From Candidatus Gerdarchaeota archaeon (GTDB lineage: Archaea; Asgardarchaeota; Heimdallarchaeia; JABLTI01), in contig JAEORJ010000044.1 in the NCBI GenBank assembly GCA_016840945.1, positions 1 to 20,613 of the forward strand: 20,613 nucleotides of DNA, in the 5' to 3' direction. A model generated the notes under the pieces. The model made no database searches. It saw only the letters and a program-made list of their open reading frames with translations, and had not been told where the DNA came from. This document shows, one piece after another, positions 7,139-14,515 of this stretch (position 1 is the stretch's first letter; every line of letters starts with the position of its first letter). A program made the translations under genes and the position numbers.

Positions 7139-7156
7139 GCATCCGTTAAAGGATGC
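7139..7156. terminator. 6-bp hairpin between convergent eS27 and Gins51 genes
   Basis: GCATCC, loop GTTAAA, GGATGC lies 23 bases after the eS27 stop and 11 before the Gins51 stop. On the plus strand TAGATTTCTTC follows. It could serve both transcripts. Confidence 0.4.
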
Positions 7157-7166
7157 TAGATTTCTT

Positions 7167-7778
7167 CTATAAATTCGGAAGGTCAACCCTGTCCGCAGCA
7201 TTTTTCATAATTAATGTCTTAGCATAAATGAGAGGTAGTCGAACGATATCTTCTTTTTTGAACGGTCCAATAGTATTGCTTTCCGATCCTTTTGCAGCAG
7301 TAGCATCAACAATTTCAGGGACATCTCTCAAAATCCGAACAGTCATAAAGTCGAATTCATCAGTAATATCCTTGCTATCTAAACTACTTTTTTCCCTGCT
7401 ACGATCAATGATTGCTTCACCTAGGATGCTCCTACGATTATGCTCATCAAAAATTCGTTCAAGACTCGAGACAAGATCAAGCTCTTCTGCAGCTAAGCCT
7501 TCTTTGGTTAATGTTTCATTGAGTATATTATGGATGATTTTATGAACGCGGAGTTTAGTAAGATCTCGTAGTATTTTGTTTAATCGTTCAATACGTTCTT
7601 CTAACACATTTATCGAAGCTTTATCTTGCTTGTCTATTTTTTCAAGCTCTTTTGTTAAATCAGAGATTTTTTGTCTTATCTTCGAATATAAACTGCCTTT
7701 TACTTCTAATAATTGGGTTGAGCGACGTTCATTTCTCCAAAGTTGAAATATTTGATTATACTGATCATCCTGGGCCAT
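7167..7778 (-). CDS. gins51: GINS complex subunit Gins51 (Gins15)
   Basis: The 203-residue protein has the archaeal Gins51 (Sld5/Psf1-type) order. A helical A domain with coiled-coil tendency (residues about 8-120) precedes a polar linker. A small beta B domain (about 145-200) follows, with VRILRDVPEIV and GPFKKEDIVRLPLIYAKTLI. In archaea two Gins51 and two Gins23 subunits form the tetramer that joins MCM and GAN/RecJ-like nuclease in the CMG-type replicative helicase. It lies downstream of PCNA on the same strand, which supports a replication role. The Ala/Gly/Ser-rich loop (159-167) inside the B domain is somewhat longer than in typical members as I recall them. The start is ATG with AGGA about 14 bases upstream. 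Confidence 0.88.
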   Translation of the reverse strand: MAQDDQYNQIFQLWRNERRSTQLLEVKGSLYSKIRQKISDLTKELEKIDKQDKASINVLEERIERLNKILRDLTKLRVHKIIHNILNETLTKEGLAAEELDLVSSLERIFDEHNRRSILGEAIIDRSREKSSLDSKDITDEFDFMTVRILRDVPEIVDATAAKGSESNTIGPFKKEDIVRLPLIYAKTLIMKNAADRVDLPNL

Positions 7779-7809
7779 TTACTTTACATCTTCCTAGTTT
7801 CTACACATA

Positions 7810-7893
7810 TCATTCATTTGATTTATCGTCTATTTCATTTTCGATTTTCTTACTAAAGTATGTTGGTATTATCTTAGTCACTAATCTCCCCAT
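7810..7893 (-). CDS. Possible 27-aa ORF between PCNA and Gins51
   Basis: The frame runs from ATG at 7893 to TGA at 7810 and gives a basic then acidic peptide beginning MGRLVTKIIPTYFSK. No clear Shine-Dalgarno site precedes the ATG, although a pyrimidine-rich stretch and hairpin lie upstream. The open frame extends further 5' without a standard start codon. It could be a short real gene, an upstream leader peptide of Gins51, or chance. Confidence 0.2.
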   Translation of the reverse strand: MGRLVTKIIPTYFSKKIENEIDDKSNE

Positions 7894-7927
7894 TGTTTTT
7901 TCAAATTTTCTCTCGAGTGAAAGGAGG

Positions 7928-7952
7928 AAAGTGGTTTAATAAAACCACCTTT
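7928..7952 (-). terminator. Hairpin just after PCNA, before Gins51
   Basis: AAAGGTGGTTT pairs with AAACCACTTT with one bulged G, 14 bases after the PCNA stop. On the minus strand it is followed by the pyrimidine tract TCCTCCTTTC. It would partly separate PCNA from Gins51 transcription, acting as a terminator, attenuator or processing site. Confidence 0.45.
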
Positions 7953-7966
7953 AACATTCAAATTTA

Positions 7967-8713
7967 TTAAGTTTCAATTCTTGGAGCAAGGTAATAGGTT
8001 AATTTACCACCAGCAACAATTGGAAATTCAAGTTGAATAGGCATACTTTGAGAAAAGGCAAGCATAACTAGTTCACTTGCTTTGATAGCTTTCGTCATTT
8101 CGGATAAATAGCTGAGAGAGTACATAGCTGTTGCATCATCTCTAACATTAAATTCAGCAATAACGTCGCTATCTTTTTCTATCACAATCTGAACATCTTT
8201 TGTTTCGCTTGAAGCGGAAAGCGTTACACTATCGTCAGTAGCAGCAATACGAATATGATCACCAATAATTTCTGCATCTTTAACAGCTTGTTGTAAGGCT
8301 TCGGCAGTTAACTTTATCTTCGCTTTACTATCGATTTGCGGTGCTGGGTATTCATTTTCACCTAAATCTAATAAACTAACACCAAAACTTCGAGTATTTT
8401 GTCCCTTAAAGGTCATCACCAATTTTGTGGTACCTTCTAATTCCATCATAAGGGAATCTGAGGTTCCAGCTCGACGCATAATTTGAGTCATCTCATCAAG
8501 ATTAATTCCTAAACGAGTAACTTCTGAGCAATCATATTCTTCAAAAGCACCTGCAGGTAGGAAAAAGTCAACCATAGCTACTCTGCTAGGATCCATGGCA
8601 CGTAATTCAATTCCACGTTCAGAAGCGATAAAATTGGCTTCATCTAAGAGTGTTAATGATTCTATAATATTTTTCCAGATTTTTGCATCCTGTAAAACCA
8701 TTTTAAGTGGCAT
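7967..8713 (-). CDS. pcn: DNA polymerase sliding clamp PCNA
   Basis: This 248-residue protein is full length for PCNA. It has the N-terminal domain opening FKxxLxDAxxWKxIIESLTxLxDEA-like pattern (LQDAKIWKNIIESLT), the conserved RAMDPSRVAMVDFFLP, and the interdomain connector around residues 118-130. The FNVRDDATAMYSLSYLSEM block follows, and the C-terminal LAPRIE motif is intact. The trimeric ring tethers polymerases, FEN1, ligase and other PIP-box proteins to DNA. A good GGAG Shine-Dalgarno site lies about 10 bases before the ATG. Gins51 follows on the same strand after 188 bases containing a hairpin. All expected elements are present, and no second PCNA copy is seen in this window. Confidence 0.97.
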   Translation of the reverse strand: MPLKMVLQDAKIWKNIIESLTLLDEANFIASERGIELRAMDPSRVAMVDFFLPAGAFEEYDCSEVTRLGINLDEMTQIMRRAGTSDSLMMELEGTTKLVMTFKGQNTRSFGVSLLDLGENEYPAPQIDSKAKIKLTAEALQQAVKDAEIIGDHIRIAATDDSVTLSASSETKDVQIVIEKDSDVIAEFNVRDDATAMYSLSYLSEMTKAIKASELVMLAFSQSMPIQLEFPIVAGGKLTYYLAPRIET

Positions 8714-8912
8714 TTTGTTTTTCTCCTTTCTAGTAAATTATACATATCTCTTAATAAATATGCTACTGTTTCTCTTTTAACTTCTTTGTCTTTCCTTTCG
8801 ATATTCTCTTTACCTATCTTTTTTAAAATTTCGTTTTAATGTGTAAAGTCATTTAATAGTGTATTTTGCATTTATATTATTACTAATCATGTTTTTTTTT
8901 AATTTAAATTTA

Positions 8913-10526
8913 TCAATTAACTATTTCAGCTAAAACGAGCTTCTCTGAAAGTGCTTTTTTTATTTTCACAGTCACTATTTCACCAATTTTCTCTCGGGAA
9001 TTCTCTACCGCAACCATTGGCCCCCCTTCGAGAATATACGCAATGGTACCCTTTTCATCATAACGATTTGGTTCGCTAATTATAACTTGAACCTTTTGGC
9101 CTATGAGATTCTTTTTCTTCCGTAAGTTAACTGTATTTGCTGCTTCAGCGATTAGCTTACTGTCAGGATTTCTAATTGCCGGTTCAGGTTCTGGAAAATC
9201 ACCAAATGCTGACAATGGTAGTGGTTTGAAACGATAAATGGTAACCTTGTCTATGAATGGTTCAAGATCATAAATGAACTTGGTAGTTTCTCTAGCTGTT
9301 TCTTTAGTTTGTCCTGGTAAACTGTGAATGAAATAAATATGAGTGTGTAAATTATATTTGCTAGCTAGTTTTACTGCCTTCAATACATCTGCGGGACTGC
9401 TGGATTTACCCAATAAAGTCGAATGATATTCACTTCCTGTTTCACAACCAATACTAAAGGATGCTTTAGGTAAGAATTCAGCGAAAATCTGGGCAATCTC
9501 TTCAGTAAAAAGCGATGCCTTGATATTTTCAATTTCAAACCATGCCTTCCCATTTTTAACTGGTTCTAAACTATGAATTTTAGTTAATAGCTCTCTAATT
9601 TTATTAATATTTGATTCAGGGGTTCTTGGTGTTATCAATGATTTTGGTGTTACAAAATCATCTCGAGCGAAATCCAAAAAATCAGGTGAGCTAAGAACAA
9701 AACGTTTTACACCTTGCACCAATAACTCCTGTATTTCATTGATAATCGATTCGACCGATCTACTTCTTGCTGGTCCAAATAAACTTGGGACACTACAAAA
9801 GCCGCACCCAGGTGGTATTTCAGAAGGGCAATTAGCTCTATCTTCTATACAATCCGATTCACAATAACCACATTCAGAACATTTACGTCCATCGGGCAAA
9901 GCAATCTTTGTTCCTCCAAAATTGGAACAACCACGAACACACTCAACATAAACCTTTGCTGAAAAATAATTAGGGTAGTCTTTAATTCTCATTGTTGAAG
10001 GTTTAAAAGTATTGAATTCAGCTCTAGTTGAGTATTTTCTAAATGGATTAATTGTAGTATTATTAGTGTTATCAAAATACCCTATACCGGCAATATTGGT
10101 TAACAGCTTACTATTTTTCGTTTGAAGATAATTTGACTGTATAAGCTCTTTTAGAGTAAATTCCCCTTCACCAATTACTATAACATCAGCTTGAGTATCA
10201 ATTAAAACTTGTCTGAGTTCAGATGTTATAGGTCCACCAAGAACAATTTTTCCAGTAAACTGCTTCCTCCAAATCTTGATTAATTTCTTAACCGCTACTT
10301 TATCCATTGTCATTGCACTAATGAAAAGTGCAGAGAAATCTTTGGTTGGAAAGCCGTTGTCAATGATATCTTCACAAAGGAAAATTTTAACCTCAATATT
10401 TTCTTCCTCTAAAATACCACAAATGCTTCGAACACCGCAACCAATAGCATCTCGAGTGAAACGTCTATGACCTTTTCCAGCTGCTGTAGCATCAATAATA
10501 GCAATTTTAGGCGGTTGTGAAGTCAT
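8913..10526 (-). CDS. B12-binding-fold radical SAM protein with Cys-rich insert and TRAM domain
   Basis: The 537-residue protein starts with a cobalamin-binding-like Rossmann domain (about 6-135: IAIIDATAAGKGHRRFTRDA, IVLGGPIT, VIVIGEGE). The D-x-H-x-x-G cobalamin-ligand motif is missing. A radical SAM barrel follows. Its cluster cysteines are spread out: C196-VRG-C200, then a 40-residue insert, then C241-GF-C244. The insert holds C216-x2-C219-x2-C222-x3-C226 and C233, like a ferredoxin 4Fe-4S motif. Residues about 250-440 complete the barrel (FSIGCETGSE, YFIHSLPGQT). A TRAM domain (about 474-536, LIGQKVQVIISEP) ends the protein, suggesting RNA or ribonucleoprotein binding. Architecture resembles archaeal radical SAM/TRAM enzymes of unknown substrate; tRNA modification is plausible but not shown. 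ATG start at 10526; weak Shine-Dalgarno. Confidence 0.88.
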   Translation of the reverse strand: MTSQPPKIAIIDATAAGKGHRRFTRDAIGCGVRSICGILEEENIEVKIFLCEDIIDNGFPTKDFSALFISAMTMDKVAVKKLIKIWRKQFTGKIVLGGPITSELRQVLIDTQADVIVIGEGEFTLKELIQSNYLQTKNSKLLTNIAGIGYFDNTNNTTINPFRKYSTRAEFNTFKPSTMRIKDYPNYFSAKVYVECVRGCSNFGGTKIALPDGRKCSECGYCESDCIEDRANCPSEIPPGCGFCSVPSLFGPARSRSVESIINEIQELLVQGVKRFVLSSPDFLDFARDDFVTPKSLITPRTPESNINKIRELLTKIHSLEPVKNGKAWFEIENIKASLFTEEIAQIFAEFLPKASFSIGCETGSEYHSTLLGKSSSPADVLKAVKLASKYNLHTHIYFIHSLPGQTKETARETTKFIYDLEPFIDKVTIYRFKPLPLSAFGDFPEPEPAIRNPDSKLIAEAANTVNLRKKKNLIGQKVQVIISEPNRYDEKGTIAYILEGGPMVAVENSREKIGEIVTVKIKKALSEKLVLAEIVN

Positions 10527-10759
10527 AAGTAATCACTAAAAATGGTAGTAGTTAATTCTCTTTTATTATAATGTATTTTTAGCGAAAATAATAATATTTA
10601 GGATTAAAAACATAAGGATAACAAAATTAATTAAAAAATGTCTTAGCACTATTAAATGAATAAAAAAATTCTAAGATAAGAGTTAAAGTGTGGTAAATAA
10701 AACTAAAATTAGGTATTTTGAATGGAAAAAATATACTAGAAATCAGTATAAGAATTAGA

Positions 10760-10767
10760 TTTATATT
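10760..10767 (+). promoter_or_regulatory. Candidate TATA box of the csl4 cluster
   Basis: TTTATATT lies about 51 bases before the csl4 ATG, predicting a leader of about 25 nt that carries the Shine-Dalgarno-like AGGT. The rest of the 288-base gap 10527-10814 is AT-rich; I see no RNA gene in it. Confidence 0.35.
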
Positions 10768-10814
10768 CTAAGAACTTTGACTCAAAACATGAAGAAAATA
10801 AGTAGGTAAAAAAA

Positions 10815-11381
10815 ATGATAGAAAATGGCGAATTCCTTTTACCGGGAGATAATATTTGTGTTGCAGAAGAAGCTTTGCCTGGAGAAGGAACTTATGAAGC
10901 CGATGGAAATGTCTACGCTACTGTAACAGGTACAGTTTTTATGGATAAAAACAAACGAACAGTAAGTATTTTTCCAAGAGTAAGAAAACCATTAATTCCA
11001 AAAGAAAGAGATGTTATAATCGGTCAAGCCGAATCTGTAAACAAACACATGGTATCACTTGCAGTGAGATATATAAATGGTCAAACAGTTGAACCATCTT
11101 ATTCTGCAATAATGCATATCTCTCAATGCACTCGATCATTTTTAGATTCCATGTTTGATGCAATAAAAGAAGGCGACATTGTAAGAGGAAAAATTGTCGA
11201 TGCTCACACCATCCCAATTCAATTCACTACAACTTCTAATGAATTGGGTGTGATATACGCTTTATGTAGCGTGTGTGGTGAACGATTAAGATATTTACGC
11301 AGAGGCATGTTAAAATGCGATAATTGCGAAAATGTCGAACCACGAAAAGTTGCAGAGGATTATGGTCGAGCACGAATATAA
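10815..11381 (+). CDS. csl4: Exosome subunit Csl4
   Basis: The 188-residue protein has the three Csl4 modules. First comes an N-terminal beta domain (FLLPGDNICVAEEALPGEGTYE as two adjacent blocks, residues 7-29). Next is a central S1 RNA-binding domain (about 62-145, VIIGQAESVN, AIMHISQ, IKEGDIVRGKIVDA). Last is a C-terminal zinc ribbon with C151-x2-C154 and C168-x2-C171. Csl4 caps the Rrp41-Rrp42 ring of the archaeal exosome, which degrades and tails RNA 3' to 5'. The gene opens a plus-strand cluster with the DUF2067-like gene, rpoL and others, an order recognised in other archaea. ATG start, with AGGT 9 bases upstream. Confidence 0.95.
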   Translation: MIENGEFLLPGDNICVAEEALPGEGTYEADGNVYATVTGTVFMDKNKRTVSIFPRVRKPLIPKERDVIIGQAESVNKHMVSLAVRYINGQTVEPSYSAIMHISQCTRSFLDSMFDAIKEGDIVRGKIVDAHTIPIQFTTTSNELGVIYALCSVCGERLRYLRRGMLKCDNCENVEPRKVAEDYGRARI

Positions 11382-11421
11382 AGCAAACTTCCCTGAAACT
11401 TATTAGGAGCAAAAAATATAG

Positions 11422-12042
11422 TTGGCGCGCTGGTTATCAAAAGAGATTAATTTGAACATTAAAACATCAAAGGAAGCTATTTTGTTATTAGATTCGATGC
11501 AAAAGCAAATTAAAATTGTTGATATAATTGCAGATTACTACCCCGGCAAAGCAACTATAAGACTAGAGGGCGATAAGGAGCGATTAAAAGAAGCAGCAGA
11601 AATGGTCAAGAATATTCACCTAAATGTATGCGGGATGTTATATCCAGACGCAGGAAATTTTCTGGAATATAATATCACCTTTTTATCTAAAGTATCTGGA
11701 AAAACTTTTCCAGTTTCTGTTTTGATGAAGATACTTGAATTATTAGATTATGAATCTTTCAGAGAAGGGGATAATATAGTTTCTAAGATAAAATATGATG
11801 AAATTCTTGAGCTTATTAATTCATTAGATCAAACATTAGCTAAAATGCCTTATGAAGTAGCTACAACTAGTTTAAGAGATTTCGTGGCGATTCTCGCTAT
11901 AGTCCTGAAGTTGTCTTATGAAGAAGTGTTTACACTAGGGAAGAAAGCAAAAGTCGTTAAAGAAGATGATTTGAACAGGTTATCTTTAGCGGTTGAGCTT
12001 GATCAAGCACTAGAAAAATGTTTGAAGTTAGCAAAACAATAG
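11422..12042 (+). CDS. DUF2067-like archaeal protein
   Basis: This 206-residue soluble protein lies between csl4 and rpoL, where archaeal genomes commonly carry a DUF2067 gene. Its N-terminal half is alpha/beta (KEINLNIKTSKEAILLLDSM, then IKIVDIIADYYPGKATIRLEG), like a small ferredoxin-fold nucleic-acid-binding unit. The C-terminal half is helical. The sequence and position fit DUF2067, a family without a known reaction; a role in RNA metabolism is inferred only from its neighbours. The start is TTG at 11422, with AGGAG at 11405-11409 and an in-frame TAG at 11419 ruling out a longer form. The gap to csl4 is 40 bases, so they are probably co-transcribed. Confidence 0.7.
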   Translation: MARWLSKEINLNIKTSKEAILLLDSMQKQIKIVDIIADYYPGKATIRLEGDKERLKEAAEMVKNIHLNVCGMLYPDAGNFLEYNITFLSKVSGKTFPVSVLMKILELLDYESFREGDNIVSKIKYDEILELINSLDQTLAKMPYEVATTSLRDFVAILAIVLKLSYEEVFTLGKKAKVVKEDDLNRLSLAVELDQALEKCLKLAKQ

Positions 12043-12093
12043 AAAAAATTAAAGAACCAATACGTTAGCAACAAAATTGTAGGAGAAAAAAAC

Positions 12094-12369
12094 ATGGAAA
12101 TTAAGATATTGGAATACGACGAAGACAAAGAACTCGTTATGGAGATCATTGGCGAAGGTCATACATTTACAAATATCTTTAGAGATTTTCTAAGTGATGT
12201 AAAAGATGTTGATTCAGCCGGATACTTCAAAGAACATCCATTTATCGAGAAAACAAAAGTCGTTGTAAAAGCTGCACCAAAGAAGAAAATAGATAAAGCA
12301 GTTAGAACAGCTTGTAAAGATTTAGCTAAAGCTGCTGATGATTTCTATAAATTATTGGAAAAAGCATAA
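12094..12369 (+). CDS. rpoL: DNA-directed RNA polymerase subunit Rpo11 (L)
   Basis: The 91-residue protein matches archaeal Rpo11/eukaryotic Rpb11 throughout. Landmarks are the opening beta strand MEIKILEYDEDKELVMEIIG, the signature GEGHTFTNIFRDFLSDVKDV, the YFKEHPFIEKTKVVV segment, and the long C-terminal helix (ACKDLAKAADDFYKLLEKA). Together with Rpo3 it forms the alpha-like heterodimer on which RNA polymerase assembles. The ATG is preceded by GTAGGAGAAAAAAC, a very good Shine-Dalgarno site. The cluster arrangement with csl4 upstream is conserved in archaea. Confidence 0.96.
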   Translation: MEIKILEYDEDKELVMEIIGEGHTFTNIFRDFLSDVKDVDSAGYFKEHPFIEKTKVVVKAAPKKKIDKAVRTACKDLAKAADDFYKLLEKA

Positions 12370-12428
12370 TTCTTTTTTATTTTTAACTTGCTTTTCTTTC
12401 GAATAATTTAAAGAAAAGAAAACAAGTT
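12370..12428 (+). terminator. T-tract plus long stem-loop after rpoL
   Basis: After the rpoL stop comes TTCTTTTTTATTTTT. A stem-loop follows: AACTTG-CTTTTCTTT (12385-12399) pairs with AAAGAAAAG (12410-12418) and, after a 4-A bulge, CAAGTT (12423-12428). This probably ends or attenuates the csl4-rpoL transcript before the RNase III-like gene. Confidence 0.55.
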
Positions 12429-12456
12429 ATATTTATGTTAAGCTAGTTGATGCTAA

Positions 12457-12891
12457 ATGACTACTAATGAACTTTCTGAAAAAACAAAAGACAAACTACG
12501 AACTATTATGAGGGACCACCAATTAGCAAAATTTGGTGATTCGGTTACAAATTTTATATATTCCTTAGCAAAAACAGAAGTTTACAAGGAACCATTTGGC
12601 GAAAAAGTCTATGATAAGGCTTTAGCTGAAGCTTTAAGACGGTCCGGTTTAAGAGAACTAATGCCTTCAAGTTTAAATTCTGGTGAGCTCGGGGATGGTG
12701 TTGAAGCACTTATTGGTTATACTTATATGAATAAAATAATGACAATTGATGAATTCAAAGCTATTATAAATAGAATAATATCTAAAGTAGCATTACCCGA
12801 GTTTGAAAAAAGAAGCAGAGAACGAGAAATCATCGCATTGGCTTTTAAAGAAATATTAGCCGAGATAATTTCAAGATTAAAAGAACTATAG
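12457..12891 (+). CDS. Archaeal RNase III-fold protein
   Basis: The 144-residue, all-helical protein has two halves of the RNase III signature. KFGDSVTNFIYSLA (D28) matches the LEFLGDAVL helix, and GELGDGVEALIGYTYM (D80, E83) matches the D-x-x-E-A-L-I-G helix that supplies catalytic acids. The first acid of the classical ERLEFLGD box is replaced (here QLAKFGD), so the metal site is not fully canonical. There is no dsRNA-binding domain. A family of short archaeal RNase III-like proteins with this pattern exists, and its substrates are not settled to my knowledge. If active it would cut double-stranded RNA, which fits the adjacent exosome subunit. ATG start at 12457 with no strong Shine-Dalgarno; an AT-rich stretch (TTATATTTATG) lies 20-30 bases upstream, so near-leaderless initiation is possible. 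Confidence 0.75.
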   Translation: MTTNELSEKTKDKLRTIMRDHQLAKFGDSVTNFIYSLAKTEVYKEPFGEKVYDKALAEALRRSGLRELMPSSLNSGELGDGVEALIGYTYMNKIMTIDEFKAIINRIISKVALPEFEKRSREREIIALAFKEILAEIISRLKEL

Positions 12892-12916
12892 TGCTATAAA
12901 ACTAGTGGGTGAAAAA

Positions 12917-13483
12917 ATGGATCAACAATTAAAAAAAGGGATAAAGATTGTTGGTATTGCTTGTGCATCTTTTGATAGAATAAAGGATAAAGAGGTGTTA
13001 GTATATGGGGTGGTTTATAGAGGAGCTGAATTGGTTGAGGGGTTTATGAAATGTAAGGTCATAGTTGATGGAAATGATGCCACAGAAAAAATAGCAGAGA
13101 TGATTATTAATAGCTCCCATAAAGAACAGCTTAAAATCATTATAACTCGAGGCATCACTATTGCAGGATTCAATTATATAGATCTTGAGAAATTATATAA
13201 TCTAATCTCTTTACCAGTTATTTCAGTTGTAGATAGAATACCAGATTTGGTTAGTATAGAAGAAGCACTTACAAATTTACCTGATGGGTTTATACGTTTA
13301 GGTATATTGAAAAAATATCTACCTTTGAAGGAATGTCATACCTCCAAGGGTGAAGATCCCGTTTATGTTCAATTTGCAGGTATAGAACCAGAAAAGGTAA
13401 TTAAATTATTACAAGAAATAACTATTGTAGGACGTATACCTGAACCAATAAGAGTTGCGAGATTAATTGCAACTTCATTATAA
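12917..13483 (+). CDS. DUF99 family protein
   Basis: The 188-residue protein matches DUF99 along its whole length: LKKGIKIVGI, VLVYGVVYRGAELVEGF, KVIVDGNDATEKIAEMI, SSHKEQLKIIITRGITIAGF, LPVISVVDRIPD, and the C-terminal YVQFAGI and IPEPIRVARLIA. The fold is thought to resemble endonuclease V/RNase H, but the family has no proven activity. Members usually read GIDDxPF after the first strand. This protein has GIACASF, losing the acidic pair (A14, C15). I chose the ATG at 12917 because GGTG sits 6-9 bases upstream; an in-frame GTG at 12905 is the alternative. It follows the RNase III-like gene by 25 bases and is probably co-transcribed. Confidence 0.85.
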   Translation: MDQQLKKGIKIVGIACASFDRIKDKEVLVYGVVYRGAELVEGFMKCKVIVDGNDATEKIAEMIINSSHKEQLKIIITRGITIAGFNYIDLEKLYNLISLPVISVVDRIPDLVSIEEALTNLPDGFIRLGILKKYLPLKECHTSKGEDPVYVQFAGIEPEKVIKLLQEITIVGRIPEPIRVARLIATSL

Positions 13484-13502
13484 TCTTTTCATATAAATTC
13501 TT

Positions 13503-13520
13503 AAAAGCCTTTTAGCTTTT
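13503..13520. terminator. Hairpin between convergent DUF99 and HEAT genes
   Basis: AAAAGC, loop CTTTTA, GCTTTT followed by TTAA begins 19 bases after the DUF99 stop. It overlaps the last codon of the HEAT gene on the other strand. Confidence 0.45.
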
Positions 13521-14408
13521 TAACTGATTTATTTTCTTTTTAAAAAGATAATCTTCATGAAGAAAATCGCAATCGATTAATTGATGTATTTCATAACTAG
13601 ATAGTTCATCATTATTTAGCATGTTATTGAATGTGTCAATAGCTTTATTGTTTGAATTATCAAGTCGAAAAACAGCTAACGCAAAAGCAAATTTCTCACG
13701 ATTTTCTTTCTTCGAATTGATTAATGCAACTAAAAAAGGTATATGCTCTTTATAATTCAATGAAGCAATAGATTCTACAGCATTTATTCTTACCCAACTA
13801 TTATCATCATATTCTATAGTTAATAAAAGCGATTGCTCAATATCCTTACTTAAGAGTTTTAATTGCCCTAATGATTTTGCAGCCATAGCTCTTACTTGAT
13901 AATTATTATCATTCTTTAAAACATATAATAAATCATCTTTAACTGAATGCGCCTTTTCACCAAAGTCACCTATAGCATGTGCTGCAGCTTGCCGTAAAGA
14001 AGGATTACTATTATGGATCATAATCATAATTAATTCTGGTAGAACAACGGTTTCATTGTGGCTAATTTTACCAAGGGTGTAAACAGCATTTATGGTTACA
14101 CGAAAATCAGGGTCCGATTTGAGGAGTTCCAGAAGTTTTGGAATAGCGGCTTTTATTCGATATCCAAAATAACCTAACAGCCAAATTGCATGATGACGAA
14201 TCGTTGGATTTTCTAATGATAATAATGGCATAATAATTTCTAATGCTTCTTCTGAGTCAATATAGATCTTATGATTAACCTCTATTCCATAATAATCTCC
14301 TGCCCAACTATCTTCCCAAGTTCTAGGGTAATGTTCAACAAGACCAACAGAAGGTAATTCCAATTGTTTACTTAGAATAGATCGTTTCTCTTCTAACGAT
14401 AATTCCAT
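13512..14408 (-). CDS. HEAT-repeat protein
   Basis: The protein of about 298 residues consists of six or so HEAT/Armadillo-type helical repeats of 35-40 residues. Typical units are NPTIRHHAIWLLGYFG, DFRVTINAVYTLGKIS, NPSLRQAAAHAIGDFG, NYQVRAMAAKSLGQL and NSWVRINAVESIASL. The 'xxVRxxAxxxLGxxG' pattern resembles PBS-lyase HEAT repeats (phycobilisome-lyase type). These form a curved solenoid for protein binding. No catalytic residues are seen. The ATG at 14408 is preferred over the in-frame GTG at 14417 because GGAGTGG (14414-14420) sits 5 bases before it. The partner is unknown. Confidence 0.85.
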   Translation of the reverse strand: MELSLEEKRSILSKQLELPSVGLVEHYPRTWEDSWAGDYYGIEVNHKIYIDSEEALEIIMPLLSLENPTIRHHAIWLLGYFGYRIKAAIPKLLELLKSDPDFRVTINAVYTLGKISHNETVVLPELIMIMIHNSNPSLRQAAAHAIGDFGEKAHSVKDDLLYVLKNDNNYQVRAMAAKSLGQLKLLSKDIEQSLLLTIEYDDNSWVRINAVESIASLNYKEHIPFLVALINSKKENREKFAFALAVFRLDNSNNKAIDTFNNMLNNDELSSYEIHQLIDCDFLHEDYLFKKKINQLKS

Positions 14409-14515
14409 TTTAACCACTCCATTGAATATGCTAATAATAATGTTATATTAGTATTCAAAAAGCAATTATAATATTTATTTGGTAAATGATTTCTTTTAAT
14501 TCCTCAAATAAATAA

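Noticed and set aside
7652..7939. Plus-strand 95-aa frame across Gins51 and the PCNA gap
   Set aside because: It is the opposite strand of the Gins51 N-terminus and a T-rich gap, with hydrophobic low-complexity content and no ribosome site.
12905..12916. GTG start for the DUF99 gene
   Set aside because: The ATG at 12917 has GGTG at good spacing; the GTG itself forms part of that site.
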